NCBI RefSeq assembly: GCF_014084045.1
Contig: NZ_CP043732.1
Span: 744,001 to 808,000, forward strand
Origin: Microbacterium esteraromaticum
GTDB lineage: Bacteria; Actinomycetota; Actinomycetes; Actinomycetales; Microbacteriaceae
Direction of reading: 5' to 3'
Length of the DNA: 64,000 nucleotides
Shown here piece by piece: positions 16,413 through 29,287 of the stretch (within the stretch, counting starts at the first letter, position 1; each line of letters opens with the position of its first letter). A program made the translations under genes and the position numbers. The notes under the pieces are model-generated. The model searched no databases, was not told the DNA's origin, and was given only the letters and a program-made list of their open reading frames with translations.

Positions 16413-17603
16413 ATGGCACTCACTCCCACCAAGGCCGATCGGTTCTCGTTCGGCCTCTGGACCATCGGCTACAACGGCACCGATCCCTTCGGCGGCCCCA
16501 CCCGTCACGCGCTCGACGTCGTGCATGCGGTCGAGCGGCTGAACGAGCTCGGCGCGTACGGCCTCACCTTCCACGATGACGACCTGTTCGCGTTCGGGTC
16601 CACCGAGGCCGAGCGTCAGAAGCAGATCGACCGCCTGAAGCAGGCCCTGGCCGACACCGGCCTCGTGGTGCCGATGGTCACGACGAACCTGTTCAGCGCG
16701 CCGGTGTTCAAAGACGGCGGATTCACCTCGAACGACCGCGAGGTGCGTCGCTTCGCGCTGCGCAAGGTGCTGCGCAATGTCGACCTCGCTGCCGAGCTGG
16801 GGGCCACCACCTTCGTCATGTGGGGCGGCCGCGAGGGCGCGGAGTACGACTCCGCGAAAGACATCCGCGCGGCGCTCGAGCGCTACCGCGAAGCGGTGAA
16901 CCTGCTCGGCGACTACGTCACCGACAAGGGATACGACATCCGGTTCGCCATCGAACCGAAGCCCAACGAGCCCCGTGGAGACATCCTCCTGCCCACGCTC
17001 GGCCACGCCCTCGCCTTCATCGAGTCGCTCGAACGACCCGAGCTCGTCGGCCTGAACCCCGAGGTCGGGCACGAGCAGATGGCCGGCCTCAACTTCACCG
17101 CCGGCATCGCCCAGGCGCTGTACCACGGCAAGCTCTTCCACATCGATCTGAACGGCCAGCGCGGCATCAAGTACGACCAGGACCTCGTCTTCGGCCACGG
17201 CGATCTGCAGAACGCGTTCTCGCTCGTCGACCTGCTCGAGCACGGCGGGCCCGACGGCACCGCGGCATACGACGGCCCCCGGCACTTCGACTACAAGCCC
17301 AGCCGCACCGAGGACGAGACCGGCGTGTGGGAGTCTGCGGCCGCGAACATGCGCATGTACCTGCTGCTCAAGGAGCGCGCGGCTGCGTTCCGTGCCGACC
17401 CCGAGGTGCAGGAGGCACTGGCCGCGGCGAAGGTCGATGAGCTGCGCACGCCGACCCTCGCCGCTGGTGAGACCTACGACGACCTGCTCGCCGACCGCAG
17501 CGCATTCGAGGAGTTCGACGCCGGATCATACGTCGGCGGGCACGGCTTCGGGTTCGTGCGTCTGCAGCAGCTGGCCACCGAGCACCTGATGGGCGCTCGC
17601 TGA
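16413..17603 (+). CDS. xylA: Xylose isomerase
   Basis: This enzyme interconverts D-xylose and D-xylulose with divalent metal. Its 396 residues match the shorter actinobacterial class. The substrate His lies in [14 protein letters not shown], the metal/active-site Lys region is [14 protein letters not shown], the Glu/His pair is in [16 protein letters not shown], and [18 protein letters not shown] carries later metal ligands. The SD-like AAGGCGG precedes the ATG. It is co-directional with xylB and divergent from the ROK regulator. Confidence 0.97.
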   Translation: MALTPTKADRFSFGLWTIGYNGTDPFGGPTRHALDVVHAVERLNELGAYGLTFHDDDLFAFGSTEAERQKQIDRLKQALADTGLVVPMVTTNLFSAPVFKDGGFTSNDREVRRFALRKVLRNVDLAAELGATTFVMWGGREGAEYDSAKDIRAALERYREAVNLLGDYVTDKGYDIRFAIEPKPNEPRGDILLPTLGHALAFIESLERPELVGLNPEVGHEQMAGLNFTAGIAQALYHGKLFHIDLNGQRGIKYDQDLVFGHGDLQNAFSLVDLLEHGGPDGTAAYDGPRHFDYKPSRTEDETGVWESAAANMRMYLLLKERAAAFRADPEVQEALAAAKVDELRTPTLAAGETYDDLLADRSAFEEFDAGSYVGGHGFGFVRLQQLATEHLMGAR

Positions 17604-17659
17604 CGCCCCGTCCCGTCGTCGAGAGCACGGGACCGGGTTCGGGAGGAGAGGATGTCTGC

Positions 17660-19054
17660 ATGGCACTCGTGATGGGGGTCGACTCGTCGACGCAGTCGTG
17701 CAAGGTCGTGATCGCGGATGCCACGACGGGCGCCGTCGTGCGCACCGGCCGGGCGCCGCATCCGGACGGCACAGAGGTCGATCCCGAGGCGTGGTGGGAT
17801 GCCCTGCAGGCGGCGATCGCCGATGCCGGCGGCATGGCCGACGTCGCGGCGGTGTCTGTCGCAGGGCAGCAGCACGGGCTCGTCGCCCTCGACGTGAACG
17901 GCGAGGTGATCCGCCCTGCCCTGCTGTGGAACGACACGCGTTCTGCCGGAGCGGCGGCCGACCTGGTCGCCGAGCTGGGCGCGCCCGCTCTGGCGCAGCG
18001 CACGGGGCTGGTGCCGGTGGCATCGTTCACCGTCACCAAGCTGCGCTGGATGGCAGATCACGAGCCCGATTCGGCCGCGCGCATCGCCGCCGTCGCGCTG
18101 CCGCACGACTGGCTCACCTGGCGGCTGCGCGGCTTCGGTCCCGTGCCGTCCGGGGAGGATCCGCGGCTCGACGAGCTGGTCACCGATCGGTCGGATGCCA
18201 GCGGCACCGGCTATTGGGGAGCAGAGGGGTACGACCGCGAGATCCTGTCGGTGGCGCTGCGCCGCGATGCCTCGGGGATGATCCTGCCGCGCGTGCTCGG
18301 GCCGGGCGAGCACGTCGCCGGTCCGAACGGCGCGCAGGTGGGGGCGGGTGCCGGCGACAACGCCGGTGCCGCTCTGGGCCTCGGCGCCAGGCAGGGTGGC
18401 GCCGTGGTGTCGATCGGCACCTCGGGCACGGTGTTCGCGGTGACCGATGTCCCGGTGCGCGACGCCTCAGGCACCGTCGCCGGCTTCGCGGATGCGGCCG
18501 GCGGATGGCTGCCGCTGATCGCGACGCTGAATGCGGCACGCGTGCTGGATGCCGTTACACGGCTGCTCGGCGTCGACCACGCGGGGCTGAGCGAACTCGC
18601 TCTGGCGGCCGATGCCGGCGCCGGTGGCCTCGTGCTGCAGCCGTGGTTCGAGGGCGAACGCACCCCGAACCGCCCTGATGCCACCGCGACCCTCTTCGGC
18701 TTGACTCTCGCGAGCACGACCCGCGAGAACCTCGCGCGCGCAGCGATCGAGGGCGTGCTGTGCGGGCTCGCCGAGGGTCTGGACGCGATCCGCGGGCACG
18801 GCGTCGAGGTCGGCCGTGTGCTGCTGATCGGCGGCGCGGCACAGAGCCCGGCCGTGCAGCGGATCGCCGCGCAGGTGTTCGACGTGCCCGTGGTCGTGCC
18901 CGAACCGCAGGAGTACGTGGCCCTCGGCGCGGCGGCTCAGGCGGCCTGGGCGCTCACGGGGTCACGCGCGGAATGGCATGCCTCCGACGCGCCCCCGCTC
19001 GTGGACGACCCGGTCCCCGGCATCCGCGAGGCGTACGCCGCCCGCCTCCCGTGA
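17660..19054 (+). CDS. xylB: Xylulokinase
   Basis: This 464-residue FGGY kinase phosphorylates D-xylulose to xylulose 5-phosphate for the pentose phosphate pathway. It begins [20 protein letters not shown], the FGGY phosphate-1 motif. It then has [25 protein letters not shown], a [13 protein letters not shown] block and the C-terminal ATP-binding [20 protein letters not shown]. The SD GGAGGAGAGG lies eight bases upstream of the ATG. It follows xylA after 56 bases, which include a small GTCCCGT/ACGGGAC hairpin. Confidence 0.95.
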   Translation: MALVMGVDSSTQSCKVVIADATTGAVVRTGRAPHPDGTEVDPEAWWDALQAAIADAGGMADVAAVSVAGQQHGLVALDVNGEVIRPALLWNDTRSAGAAADLVAELGAPALAQRTGLVPVASFTVTKLRWMADHEPDSAARIAAVALPHDWLTWRLRGFGPVPSGEDPRLDELVTDRSDASGTGYWGAEGYDREILSVALRRDASGMILPRVLGPGEHVAGPNGAQVGAGAGDNAGAALGLGARQGGAVVSIGTSGTVFAVTDVPVRDASGTVAGFADAAGGWLPLIATLNAARVLDAVTRLLGVDHAGLSELALAADAGAGGLVLQPWFEGERTPNRPDATATLFGLTLASTTRENLARAAIEGVLCGLAEGLDAIRGHGVEVGRVLLIGGAAQSPAVQRIAAQVFDVPVVVPEPQEYVALGAAAQAAWALTGSRAEWHASDAPPLVDDPVPGIREAYAARLP

Positions 19055-19104
19055 CGTGATCGGCGCTTGCCTGCGCCGAAGAGCGGTCGCACGGGCGGCA
19101 CGCG

Positions 19105-20040
19105 TCAGACGGCGCGGATCGTCCAGGAGGTCTCGTGCGCCTCGCCGGGGGCGAGCACGATCAGGCCGGCGCCCGAGTTGAACGCGTCGGGCGCACAGCT
19201 CATCGGCTCGACGGCCAGGCCCTGACGGGTCGACGCGGGGCTCGCGGGCAGATCGGCGGTGTGCACCTGCACCCACGGGCATCCCTCGCCCCAGGCGATC
19301 GCCGTGCCCGTGCCGTCGGCGGCGGTCACGAGCACCTCGGCGACGCCGTCGGTGCGCTCGAGCGCCGTGAAGGCGTGATCGATGAACGTCTCGCCGATCA
19401 GCCGCGGCGTGCGGAAGTCCCACTGCGGGTGCGCATCGACCGGCTCGAGCGCGATCGGGCTCAGCCGGTCCTCCGTCACGGTCAGCACCTCGGATGCCGG
19501 CAGCGCGAGCCTCCAGGCATCCACCGCCTCCGGGCCCACGGCATCAGCGACGAGGTAGGGATGCGGTCCGGTGCCCCACGGGGCGGCATCCGCCCCGAGG
19601 TTGCGGCCGGTGACCACCTGCGTGAGCCCGTCGGCGCCGAGGCGGTACTCCACCTCGACCTCGACCCGGAACGGATAGCCCGCTTGGGGCTGCACGACGG
19701 CGACGAGCACGATCCGGTCGCTCTCGACCGCGCGGTCGGCGAACTCGAGCCAGCCGACCAGTCCGTGCAGGGCGTGCCCGCGTGCCGGTTCGGTGAGCGG
19801 CAGCCGGTGCTCGGCACCGGCGAACGCGTACCGACCGTCGACGACGCGGTTCGGCCACGGGGCGAGGGTCGCTCCACGGTAGTCGGGCCGCACCTCGTCG
19901 GCCGCGAATGCCACGATGAGGTCGCGCCCGTCGTGCGTCAGCGAGCGCAGCGTCGCGCCGACGCTCGCGATCACGGCCTCGTAGCCGTGGCCGGTGAGCG
20001 TCAGCTGCCGACCCGAGACCGGTGTCGCCACCGCGCTCAC
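19105..20040 (-). CDS. galM: Aldose 1-epimerase family protein
   Basis: This 311-residue mutarotase-fold protein probably interconverts sugar anomers, here most likely arabinose. The active-site residues are visible: [12 protein letters not shown] and [11 protein letters not shown] carry the two His, and the C-terminal [18 protein letters not shown] carries the Glu. The start is a GTG at 20040, whose GTGA overlaps the araA stop by four bases, so it is the last gene of araD-araB-araA-galM. The upstream continuation of the frame into araA is non-homologous. Confidence 0.9.
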   Translation of the reverse strand: MSAVATPVSGRQLTLTGHGYEAVIASVGATLRSLTHDGRDLIVAFAADEVRPDYRGATLAPWPNRVVDGRYAFAGAEHRLPLTEPARGHALHGLVGWLEFADRAVESDRIVLVAVVQPQAGYPFRVEVEVEYRLGADGLTQVVTGRNLGADAAPWGTGPHPYLVADAVGPEAVDAWRLALPASEVLTVTEDRLSPIALEPVDAHPQWDFRTPRLIGETFIDHAFTALERTDGVAEVLVTAADGTGTAIAWGEGCPWVQVHTADLPASPASTRQGLAVEPMSCAPDAFNSGAGLIVLAPGEAHETSWTIRAV

Positions 20041-21560
20041 AGGCCCTGCGCGAGGCGGTAGTAGGCCTGGTTCCAGCGCACCTGCTTCTGGAATTCCGGC
20101 AGCGTGGTGTCGTCGTCGATCACGAGCAGCTCGATCTCGGCCATCTCGGCGAGATCGCGGAATGCCTCGATGCCGACCGCCGTCGACATGACGGTGTGGT
20201 GCGCGGCGCCTGCCGTCAGCCACGCGGCGGCGGAGGTGGTGAAGTCGGGCGAGGGCTTCCAGACGGCACGTCCGACCGGCAGGTTCGGCAGAGCGGCGCG
20301 AGGCTCGACGTTCTCGACGACGTTCGCGGTCAGGCGGAAGCGGTCGCGCATGTCGCTCAGCGCGACGACCACCGCAGGACCGGGGTCGGCAGTGAACACC
20401 AGACGCACCGGATCGTCCTTGCCGCCGATGCCCAGCGGATGGATCTCGAGGGTGGGCTTCGCGGTGGTCAGCGACGGCGACACCTCGAGCATGTGCGCGC
20501 CGAGGATCAGCTCGTCGCCCGGGGTCATGTCGTAGGTGTAGTCCTCCATCAGGCTCGCCCCGCCTGGCAGGCCGGCTCCCATCACGTTGGCGATGCGCAC
20601 CAGGATCGCGGTCTTCCAATCGCCCTCGGCGCCGAAGCCGTAGCCCTCGGCCATCAGGCGCTGCACGGCCAGACCGGGCAGCTGCTTCAGCGCGCCGAGG
20701 TCCTCGAACGAGGTGGTGAAGGCGCCGAAGCCGCCCTCCTCCAGGAACGAGCGCAGGCCGATCTCGATCGCCGCTCCATCGCGCAGCGACTCGTGCCGCT
20801 CGCCGCCCCGGCGCAGCTCGGGGGCGACGTCGTACAGCTCCTCGTACTCTGCGGCGAGGGCGTCGATGTCCGACGCGGATGCCGCGGCCACCGCATCCGC
20901 CAGGTCGTTCACACCCCACGTGTTCACCTGCACGCCGAAGCGCAGCTCGGCCTCGGTCTTGTCGCCCTCGGTCACGGCGACGAAGCGCATGTTGTCGCCG
21001 AAGCGGGCGAGCTTCAATGAGCGGGCAGCGGCGAGGCCGGCGGCCGCGCGCTGCCAGGTGCCGAGCTGCGCGCGCAGGCGCGGGTCGGATGCGTGGCCGA
21101 CGATCGTCTTGCGGGGAACGCCCAGACGCGTCTGGATGTAGCCGAACTCGCGGTCGCCGTGCGCGGCCTGATTGAGGTTCATGAAGTCGAAGTCGATGTC
21201 GGCCCAGGGCAGCTCGACGTTCGCCTGGGTGTGCAGGTGGGCGAGCGGCTTCTGCAGGGCATCGAGCCCGGCGATCCACATCTTGGCCGGGCTGAAGGTG
21301 TGCATCCACGCGACCAGTCCGATCACGCGGTCGTCGGCGTTCGCCTCGAGGACGATGCGGCGGATGGATGCCGAGTCGGTGAGCACCGGCTTCCAGATCA
21401 GCCTCACCGGCACGTCGCCGGCCTCGTCGAGGGTGCGGGCGATCCGCTGCGACTGCTCGGCGACCTGCGCGAGCGTCTCGGGACCGTAGAGATGCTGACT
21501 GCCGGTGAGGAACCAGACCTCGTACTCATCGAGGGAGGTGGCGAGAGGGGTGCGAGTCAT
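20037..21560 (-). CDS. araA: L-arabinose isomerase
   Basis: This enzyme converts L-arabinose to L-ribulose with Mn2+. It has 507 residues. It begins with [19 protein letters not shown], diagnostic for AraA. Later motifs include [48 protein letters not shown] and the metal-binding end region around [19 protein letters not shown]. It lies 32 bases after araB and overlaps the epimerase gene. Regulation is probably by the LacI protein at 24240-25244. Confidence 0.97.
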   Translation of the reverse strand: MTRTPLATSLDEYEVWFLTGSQHLYGPETLAQVAEQSQRIARTLDEAGDVPVRLIWKPVLTDSASIRRIVLEANADDRVIGLVAWMHTFSPAKMWIAGLDALQKPLAHLHTQANVELPWADIDFDFMNLNQAAHGDREFGYIQTRLGVPRKTIVGHASDPRLRAQLGTWQRAAAGLAAARSLKLARFGDNMRFVAVTEGDKTEAELRFGVQVNTWGVNDLADAVAAASASDIDALAAEYEELYDVAPELRRGGERHESLRDGAAIEIGLRSFLEEGGFGAFTTSFEDLGALKQLPGLAVQRLMAEGYGFGAEGDWKTAILVRIANVMGAGLPGGASLMEDYTYDMTPGDELILGAHMLEVSPSLTTAKPTLEIHPLGIGGKDDPVRLVFTADPGPAVVVALSDMRDRFRLTANVVENVEPRAALPNLPVGRAVWKPSPDFTTSAAAWLTAGAAHHTVMSTAVGIEAFRDLAEMAEIELLVIDDDTTLPEFQKQVRWNQAYYRLAQGL

Positions 21561-21592
21561 GGTCGGTCCTTGCGTGTATGCGCGGGCGGTGG

Positions 21593-23161
21593 TCAGAGAG
21601 CGGTGATCGCTGCGGCTTCGACGACGAGGCCGGCGCGGTACCGGTCGAGATAGGCGGCGTAGCCGGCGACGTCGGTCGGATCGGGCTCGGCGATGCGGAT
21701 GCCGGCGCCGCCGAAGACGCGTGTGTCGAGGTACTCGCTGAGGGCGACCTCGGAGCCGAGGAAGGCCGCGAGCACCGCTATGCCCCATGCTCCGCCCTCG
21801 GACGCCGTGTCTGCGACCGCCACGGGCGCCTTCAGCGCCGCAGCGAGGAAGCGCTGCGCGACGCCGGCCGTGCGGAACATGCCTCCGTGCGCGAACATCC
21901 GCTCGATCGCGACGCCCTCGCGCTCGAGCACCTGCATGCCCAGGGCGAGCGTGCCGAACACGCCGTACAGCTGAGCGCGCATCGCGTTCGCGAGGGTGAA
22001 GCGGCTGTCGGGGGCGCGCACGAAGAGCGGGCGGCCTTCATGCAATCCGGCGATGGGCTCGCCGGCGAGGTGGTTGTAGGCGAGCAGTCCGCCGGCGTCG
22101 GCATCCCCATCGAGGGCTTCGCGGAAGAGGGTCTCGAAGACGGCATCCGGCGCCTGCGGCACGCCCGACGCCTCGGCGAAGCGGGAGAACATGCCCACCC
22201 AGGCCGCCAGTTCGCTGGCGCCGTTGTTGCAGTGCACCATCGCGACGGCGTCGCCGGCCGGGGTCGTGACCAGGTCGAGCTCATGATGGGCCTCGGCGAG
22301 CGGACGCTCGAGCACGACCATGGCGAAGATGCTGGTGCCGGCGCTGACATTTCCGGTGCGGGGGGCGACGGCGTTGGTGGCCACCATGCCCGTGCCCGCG
22401 TCGCCCTCCGGCGGGCAGAGGGGGATGCCCGGTTGCAGCACGCCGGTCGGATCGAGCAGCGCCGCCCCCTCGGCGGTGAGCCGCCCGGCATCCCGTCCCG
22501 CGACGAGCACCTCGGGCAGCAGCGACCGCAGGTCTCCTCCGGTGTGGGAGTCGAACCGCTCGACGAGCGCCTGATCGTAGTCCGCTCCGGCGGAGTCGAT
22601 CGGGAACATGCCCGAGGCGTCGCCCACGCCGAGCACGCGGCGTCCGGTGAGCTGCCAGTGCACGTAGCCGGCCAGCGTGGTGAGGAAGCGGACCTCGCCG
22701 ACGTGCGCCTCGGCGTCGAGCTGCGCCTGGCGCAGGTGGGCGATCGACCAGCGCAGGGGGATGTTCACGCCCAGCAGCTCGCTGAGCTCCGCCGCGGCGG
22801 GACCGGTGCTGGTGTTGCGCCAGGTTCGGAACGGCACGAGCAGGTTGTCTGCGCGGTCGAACGCGAGGTAGCCGTGCATCATGGCCGAGACGCCGATCGC
22901 CGCGAAGGCGCCTGGTCGGACGCCGTAGCGGTCATGCGTGTCGGCGACCAGACCGGCGTATGCCTCCTGCAGCCCGGTCCAGACGGACTCGAGCGAGTAG
23001 GTCCACAGGCGGTCCTCGTACCGGTTCTCCCAGTCGTGGAAGCCGGTGGCGAGCACCTCATGGGTGGCGGCATCGATCAGGCATGCCTTGATGCGCGTCG
23101 AGCCGAGTTCGATGCCGAGTGCCGTGCGACCGGATCGGATGGTCTCTGCGGTGGCGCTCAT
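21593..23161 (-). CDS. araB: FGGY carbohydrate kinase, probable L-ribulokinase
   Basis: This 522-residue FGGY kinase starts [19 protein letters not shown] (phosphate-1 motif), then has [21 protein letters not shown] and RTWRNT. The nucleotide-binding half includes [27 protein letters not shown] and [23 protein letters not shown]. It resembles the XylB-like actinobacterial kinases found with araA and araD more than E. coli AraB. Position between araD and araA argues for L-ribulose as substrate. Its ATG overlaps the ancestral stop of araD by four bases, which is key evidence for the araD frameshift. Confidence 0.9.
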   Translation of the reverse strand: MSATAETIRSGRTALGIELGSTRIKACLIDAATHEVLATGFHDWENRYEDRLWTYSLESVWTGLQEAYAGLVADTHDRYGVRPGAFAAIGVSAMMHGYLAFDRADNLLVPFRTWRNTSTGPAAAELSELLGVNIPLRWSIAHLRQAQLDAEAHVGEVRFLTTLAGYVHWQLTGRRVLGVGDASGMFPIDSAGADYDQALVERFDSHTGGDLRSLLPEVLVAGRDAGRLTAEGAALLDPTGVLQPGIPLCPPEGDAGTGMVATNAVAPRTGNVSAGTSIFAMVVLERPLAEAHHELDLVTTPAGDAVAMVHCNNGASELAAWVGMFSRFAEASGVPQAPDAVFETLFREALDGDADAGGLLAYNHLAGEPIAGLHEGRPLFVRAPDSRFTLANAMRAQLYGVFGTLALGMQVLEREGVAIERMFAHGGMFRTAGVAQRFLAAALKAPVAVADTASEGGAWGIAVLAAFLGSEVALSEYLDTRVFGGAGIRIAEPDPTDVAGYAAYLDRYRAGLVVEAAAITAL

Positions 23162-23876
23162 CGACGTGCGTCCGAGTTCTGGCCGTACACGTTCTGGTAC
23201 CGGTCGAAGAGGGCGTCGATCGACTGCGGGGGATGGGGATGAGGGGACCTGCCTCGCGGGCGTGATGCACCGTGCGCGCGACGTCCTCGACCATGACGGC
23301 GGCCTTGACCGCATCCTTCGCGTCGACCCCGATCGTGAACGGCCCGTGGTTCTGCATCAGCACGGCACGCGAGCGGTGCCCGCGGAGGGTGTCGACGATT
23401 CCGCGACCTATCGAGTCGTCGCCGATGATCGCGAAAGGACCGACGGGGATGGGGCCGCCGAACTCGTCGGCCATGGCCGTGATGACGCAGGGGATCTCCT
23501 CGCCGCGCGCGGCCCAGGCTACGGCGTAGGTCGAGTGGGTGTGCACGACCCCGCCGACCTCGGGCATGTGGCGGTACACGTAGGCGTGCGCGGCGGTGTC
23601 GCTCGACGGCGAGCGATCGCTGCCCTCGCTGCCGGGGATGACCGTGCCGTCGAGGTCGCAGAGGATCATGTTCTCGGGTGCGAGGTCGTCGTACGAGACA
23701 CCGCTGGGCTTGATGACGAAGAGGTCGGCGCCGGGCACGCGGCCCGAGACGTTGCCACCGGTCCAGACGACGAGGCCGTAGCGGACCAGTTCGCCGTGCA
23801 GGCGGGCGACGTCTTCGCGGACGGATCGGATCGCTGCCTCGACGTCGGGAGTGAAGGCGGGAACTGCACTGGTCAC
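23058..23876 (-). CDS. araD: L-ribulose-5-phosphate 4-epimerase with C-terminal frameshift
   Basis: This class II aldolase-like enzyme converts L-ribulose 5-phosphate to D-xylulose 5-phosphate. Residues 1 to about 215 are intact: GLVVWTGGNVSGR, IKPSGVSYDDL, the zinc ligands in VVHTHSTYAVAW (His112, His114) and LMQNHGPFTIG. After IPIP the sequence as read changes frame at a run of five G (plus strand 23228-23232) and ends with about 57 non-homologous residues inside araB. In the other frame the normal ending follows, QSIDALFDRYQNVYGQ, and a TGA at 23158-23160 forms a 4-base overlap with araB. A one-base deletion, or sequencing error, is inferred. GTG 23876 is chosen because GAGG precedes it and an operator palindrome covers the alternative start at 23912. 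Confidence 0.85.
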   Translation of the reverse strand: MTSAVPAFTPDVEAAIRSVREDVARLHGELVRYGLVVWTGGNVSGRVPGADLFVIKPSGVSYDDLAPENMILCDLDGTVIPGSEGSDRSPSSDTAAHAYVYRHMPEVGGVVHTHSTYAVAWAARGEEIPCVITAMADEFGGPIPVGPFAIIGDDSIGRGIVDTLRGHRSRAVLMQNHGPFTIGVDAKDAVKAAVMVEDVARTVHHAREAGPLIPIPRSRSTPSSTGTRTCTARTRTHVDERHRRDHPIRSHGTRHRTRLDAHQGMPDRCRHP

Positions 23877-23900
23877 GGGCACCTCATCACGCCGGCCACT

Positions 23901-23912
23901 GTGACCGGTCAC
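23901..23912. promoter_or_regulatory. Candidate ara operator, perfect 12-bp palindrome
   Basis: GTGACCGGTCAC is a perfect palindrome with the central CG typical of LacI-family operators. It lies 25-36 bases upstream of the araD start. The neighbouring gene 24240-25244 encodes a LacI-type regulator, so it is the likely binding site controlling araDBA-galM. Confidence 0.6.
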
Positions 23913-24000
23913 GGTCAGTGTGGCACGAGAGTGCGTGGTGGGTCAACCGCTGCCGCACTGCCGGCGACGCGCGGATGGCGGCGGAGACGATCGTCGGCAC

Positions 24001-24175
24001 TGCACGGATGTCGGCGGATCCGACAGATGTCGGCGCCGCACAGATGTCGGCACTGCACGGATGTCCGCGCGACACCGATGTCGCTACCGCACGGATGTCG
24101 GCGGATCCGACGGATGTCGGCGCGATTCGGCGGTTCTCGCCGACATCTGTGCGCCGAGCCGACATCCGTGCGCGC
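24001..24175. repeat. Array of GATGTCGGC-type short repeats
   Basis: Within the 363-bp gene-free stretch 23877-24239, about seven direct copies of a unit near CGCACRGATGTCGGCRC are followed by two inverted copies (24139-24155 and 24158-24174). A larger unit, GGATGTCGGCGGATCCGAC, occurs twice, at about 24006 and 24092. Spacing is irregular at 5-20 bases. Bases 24190-24240 add repeats of GCGGCAGCGGAGCGC. Related arms occur at 12505-12590. No gene was seen here. It may end transcription between the regulator and araD. Confidence 0.7.
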
Positions 24176-24239
24176 CGCAGCAAGTGCGCGCTGCGGCAGC
24201 GGAGCGCGGCGGCAGCGGAGCGCTGCGGCAGCGGCGCGC

Positions 24240-25244
24240 TCAGCGCCGGGGCGGCGCGATCGACTCCCGAGCGATCAGCACGGGAACCACCGGGTCGCTG
24301 GGCGCCGACGCATCGCCGAGCACAGCGCTCACGGCGCGACGGGCGAGCTCGTCAAAGTCCTGGCGAACCGTCGTCAGTCGTGGCCAGTAGAACCCGGCAT
24401 CCGGAACGTCGTCGAAGCCGACGACGCTGACATCGCGCGGCACGTCGAGCCCCGACTCGCGCAGCCCGGTGATGAGGCCGAGGGCCATCTGATCATTTGC
24501 GCTGAACACCGCCGTCGCCCTGGAGTCGCGAACCGCATCGGCTGCCGCATGCCCGGATGCCGCAGACCAGTCCCCCACGAGCACCGGCCCGGCCGGGATG
24601 CCTCTTGCGGCGAGCTCGGCGGCATAGCCCTGTGCACGCGACTCGGCCTCGAGCCAGTCTGCTGGTCCCGCCAGGTGGGCGATCCGCGTGTGCCCTGCGT
24701 CGGCGAGCGCCGCCACCGCAAGCCGCGCCCCGGCAGCCTGATCGACCGACAGCCCGCGCGCTCCATGCTCGGAGGAATGCAGCGTGACGATCGGCACGCC
24801 GATCTGCAGCGCGTCGAGCGCATCGAGCGTGCGGGCGTGGGGCGCCACGACGACGATGCCCTCCACCCCCTGAGAGGCGAGATGCTCCACGGCCCCGACG
24901 ACGGCATCCGCATCCCCTGCGTCGGCGAACGCGGCGCTCACCCAGTAGCCGGCGATGCGCGCCTGCGCCTCGATCGCCGCCAGGCTGCGCGACGGCCCGT
25001 ACTGCAGGGCATCCGACGCGAGCACCCCGAGGGTGCGCGACCGGCGGGTGCCGAGGGCGCGCGCCGCGTTGTTCATGCGGTATCCGAGCTCGGCCATCGC
25101 CGAGAGGACGCGCTCGCGGGTCGCAGCGGCGACCTCGGGGTGCTCGTTCAGCACCCGCGACACCGTCTGTCTCGACACTCCGGCGAGCGCCGCGACCTCG
25201 CGGACGCCGACTGTGCGCGTGCGCATCTCGTCTGACCCGCTCAT
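24240..25244 (-). CDS. LacI family regulator, probable arabinose repressor
   Basis: This 334-residue protein has the LacI helix-turn-helix at residues about 13-60 (VREVAALAGVSRQTVSRVLNEHPEVAAATRERV, with hinge GYRMNNAARAL). A periplasmic-binding-like ligand domain follows, with TLGVLASDALQYG, GIVVVAPHARTLDAL, IAHLAGPADWLEAESR, AVFSANDQMALG and VVGFDDVPDAGFYWPRLTTVRQD. It lies directly upstream of araDBA-galM on the same strand, and a perfect operator-like palindrome sits before araD. Control of arabinose use is inferred from position; the ligand is not readable from sequence. Confidence 0.88.
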   Translation of the reverse strand: MSGSDEMRTRTVGVREVAALAGVSRQTVSRVLNEHPEVAAATRERVLSAMAELGYRMNNAARALGTRRSRTLGVLASDALQYGPSRSLAAIEAQARIAGYWVSAAFADAGDADAVVGAVEHLASQGVEGIVVVAPHARTLDALDALQIGVPIVTLHSSEHGARGLSVDQAAGARLAVAALADAGHTRIAHLAGPADWLEAESRAQGYAAELAARGIPAGPVLVGDWSAASGHAAADAVRDSRATAVFSANDQMALGLITGLRESGLDVPRDVSVVGFDDVPDAGFYWPRLTTVRQDFDELARRAVSAVLGDASAPSDPVVPVLIARESIAPPRR

Positions 25245-25314
25245 CGTCCCGAGTGTACGGCCCGTCGCGCTGCGCGTCTTTGCGGGCGACAGCGCTCCTC
25301 CGCAGGTGAGGCGT

Positions 25315-26574
25315 TCACAGACCGAGCCGCTCCAGGTAGCCGTTCACGAATCTCCGCTCGGGGTCGAAGCGCGCCACCAGCGCGGCGAAGTCCTGCCAGC
25401 GCGGATAGCGTGAGCGCACCTCCACCGCATCCAGAGTCGAGATCTTCCCCCAGTGGGGGCGAGCGGATGCCGGAAGAGCGGCCTCGACGACCGGCAGCAG
25501 CTCTCTGACCGCGGGCTCGTCCGGCTTCCAGGTGAAGTGGATGCCCACGGCATCCGTCCCGTACGACGAGCTCAGCCACAGGTCGTCGGCACGGACGGTG
25601 CGGATCTCGTTCACCAGCAGCAGCGACGCGATCCGCTCCGCCAGGCTGCGCACGGCTTCGATCGCTGCGACGGCATCGCCGCGCGGTACGAGGTACTCGC
25701 TCTGCAGCTCAGCGCCCGCCGACGGCGTGAAGGCGAGGCGGAAGTGCGGAAGCCGTTCGAACCACTCCCCCGGGGAGCCCTCCTGCTCGCTGCAGGCCTG
25801 CGGGTCGACGCCGATGATCGGATGGCGCTTGCCCGTCGCGGCTGTCGCCCCCAGCGCGGCGATCAGATCGCTGCGCTCGGCGGCACGGCGATCGGGCCGA
25901 CGCTGCTTGACCCACAGCTGATCGGCGGCATCGATTCCCTGCCACCGGGTGAAGATGCTCACGCTGGTGCCGGCGCCGGTCACGGCATCGAGATCGTCGA
26001 GGATCGAGTCCCATCGCGGACCCTCGTACACATGCTGGGCGACAGCGTAGGTCGGCTCGACGTCGAGCGTGAGATCGATGACCGCGCCCAGGGCTCCGAG
26101 CGACACCACGGCGCCGTCGAAACCAGGGTCGCCCCGGCGCAGCTCGCGAAGTTCGCCGTCGGCCGTGAGGATGGTGAGTGCCCGCACGGCAGATGCCAGT
26201 GAGCCGATCCCGTCACCCGACCCATGCGTGCTGGTGGCCACAGCACCCGCGACCGAGATGTGGGGCAGCGACGCGAGGTTCGCGAGCGCCAGGCCCTCGC
26301 ACTCCAGCGCCGGGGCGATGTCGCCGTACCGCAGGCCGCCGCCGACCCGCACGGCGTCGCGCGCCTCGTTCACCTCGATCACCCGAGGCATCCGGTCGAG
26401 CTCCACCAGGCTGCCGTCGGTGTCGGCGAGATCGTTGAAGCAGTGTCGGGTGCCGAGCATGCGCACCCGCCCGCCGGCCGTCACCTCCGCCCGCAGCTCG
26501 TCGACCGACTCGGGATGCCGCACCGACGACGCCGCGTAGCGGAGGTTGCCTGCCCAGTTGCGCTCAGCGTTCAC
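25315..26574 (-). CDS. FAD-dependent alditol oxidase-like protein
   Basis: This 419-residue VAO-family oxidase resembles Streptomyces AldO and D-arabinono-1,4-lactone oxidase. It begins NWAGNLRYAASSVRHPESV. The FAD-binding loop RMLGTRHCFNDLAD contains the His expected to bind FAD covalently, and AGAVATSTHGSGDGIGSL is the second FAD motif. The C-terminal end PHWGKISTLDAVEVRSRYPRWQDF and DPERRFVNGYLERLG is typical of the ALO domain. Such enzymes oxidise xylitol, sorbitol or related polyols with O2, giving H2O2. Lying between the arabinose and arabinan loci, it may act on pentitols, but this is inferred from location. Confidence 0.86.
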   Translation of the reverse strand: MNAERNWAGNLRYAASSVRHPESVDELRAEVTAGGRVRMLGTRHCFNDLADTDGSLVELDRMPRVIEVNEARDAVRVGGGLRYGDIAPALECEGLALANLASLPHISVAGAVATSTHGSGDGIGSLASAVRALTILTADGELRELRRGDPGFDGAVVSLGALGAVIDLTLDVEPTYAVAQHVYEGPRWDSILDDLDAVTGAGTSVSIFTRWQGIDAADQLWVKQRRPDRRAAERSDLIAALGATAATGKRHPIIGVDPQACSEQEGSPGEWFERLPHFRLAFTPSAGAELQSEYLVPRGDAVAAIEAVRSLAERIASLLLVNEIRTVRADDLWLSSSYGTDAVGIHFTWKPDEPAVRELLPVVEAALPASARPHWGKISTLDAVEVRSRYPRWQDFAALVARFDPERRFVNGYLERLGL

Positions 26575-26625
26575 CCGTCGATCCTCCTACGGGCCGCGGG
26601 TGGTTCGCGAGAACGATCGTCCGGA

Positions 26626-29283
<2,658 letters not shown>

Positions 29284-29287
<4 letters not shown>

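Noticed and set aside
24001..24175. Possible CRISPR array
   Set aside because: Units are short and diverged, spacing is irregular and too small for spacers, two copies are inverted, and there are no cas genes.
23046..25235. Plus-strand open frame of 729 codons across araD and the LacI gene
   Set aside because: Antisense to two clear genes and crosses the intergenic repeat array; no domain visible.
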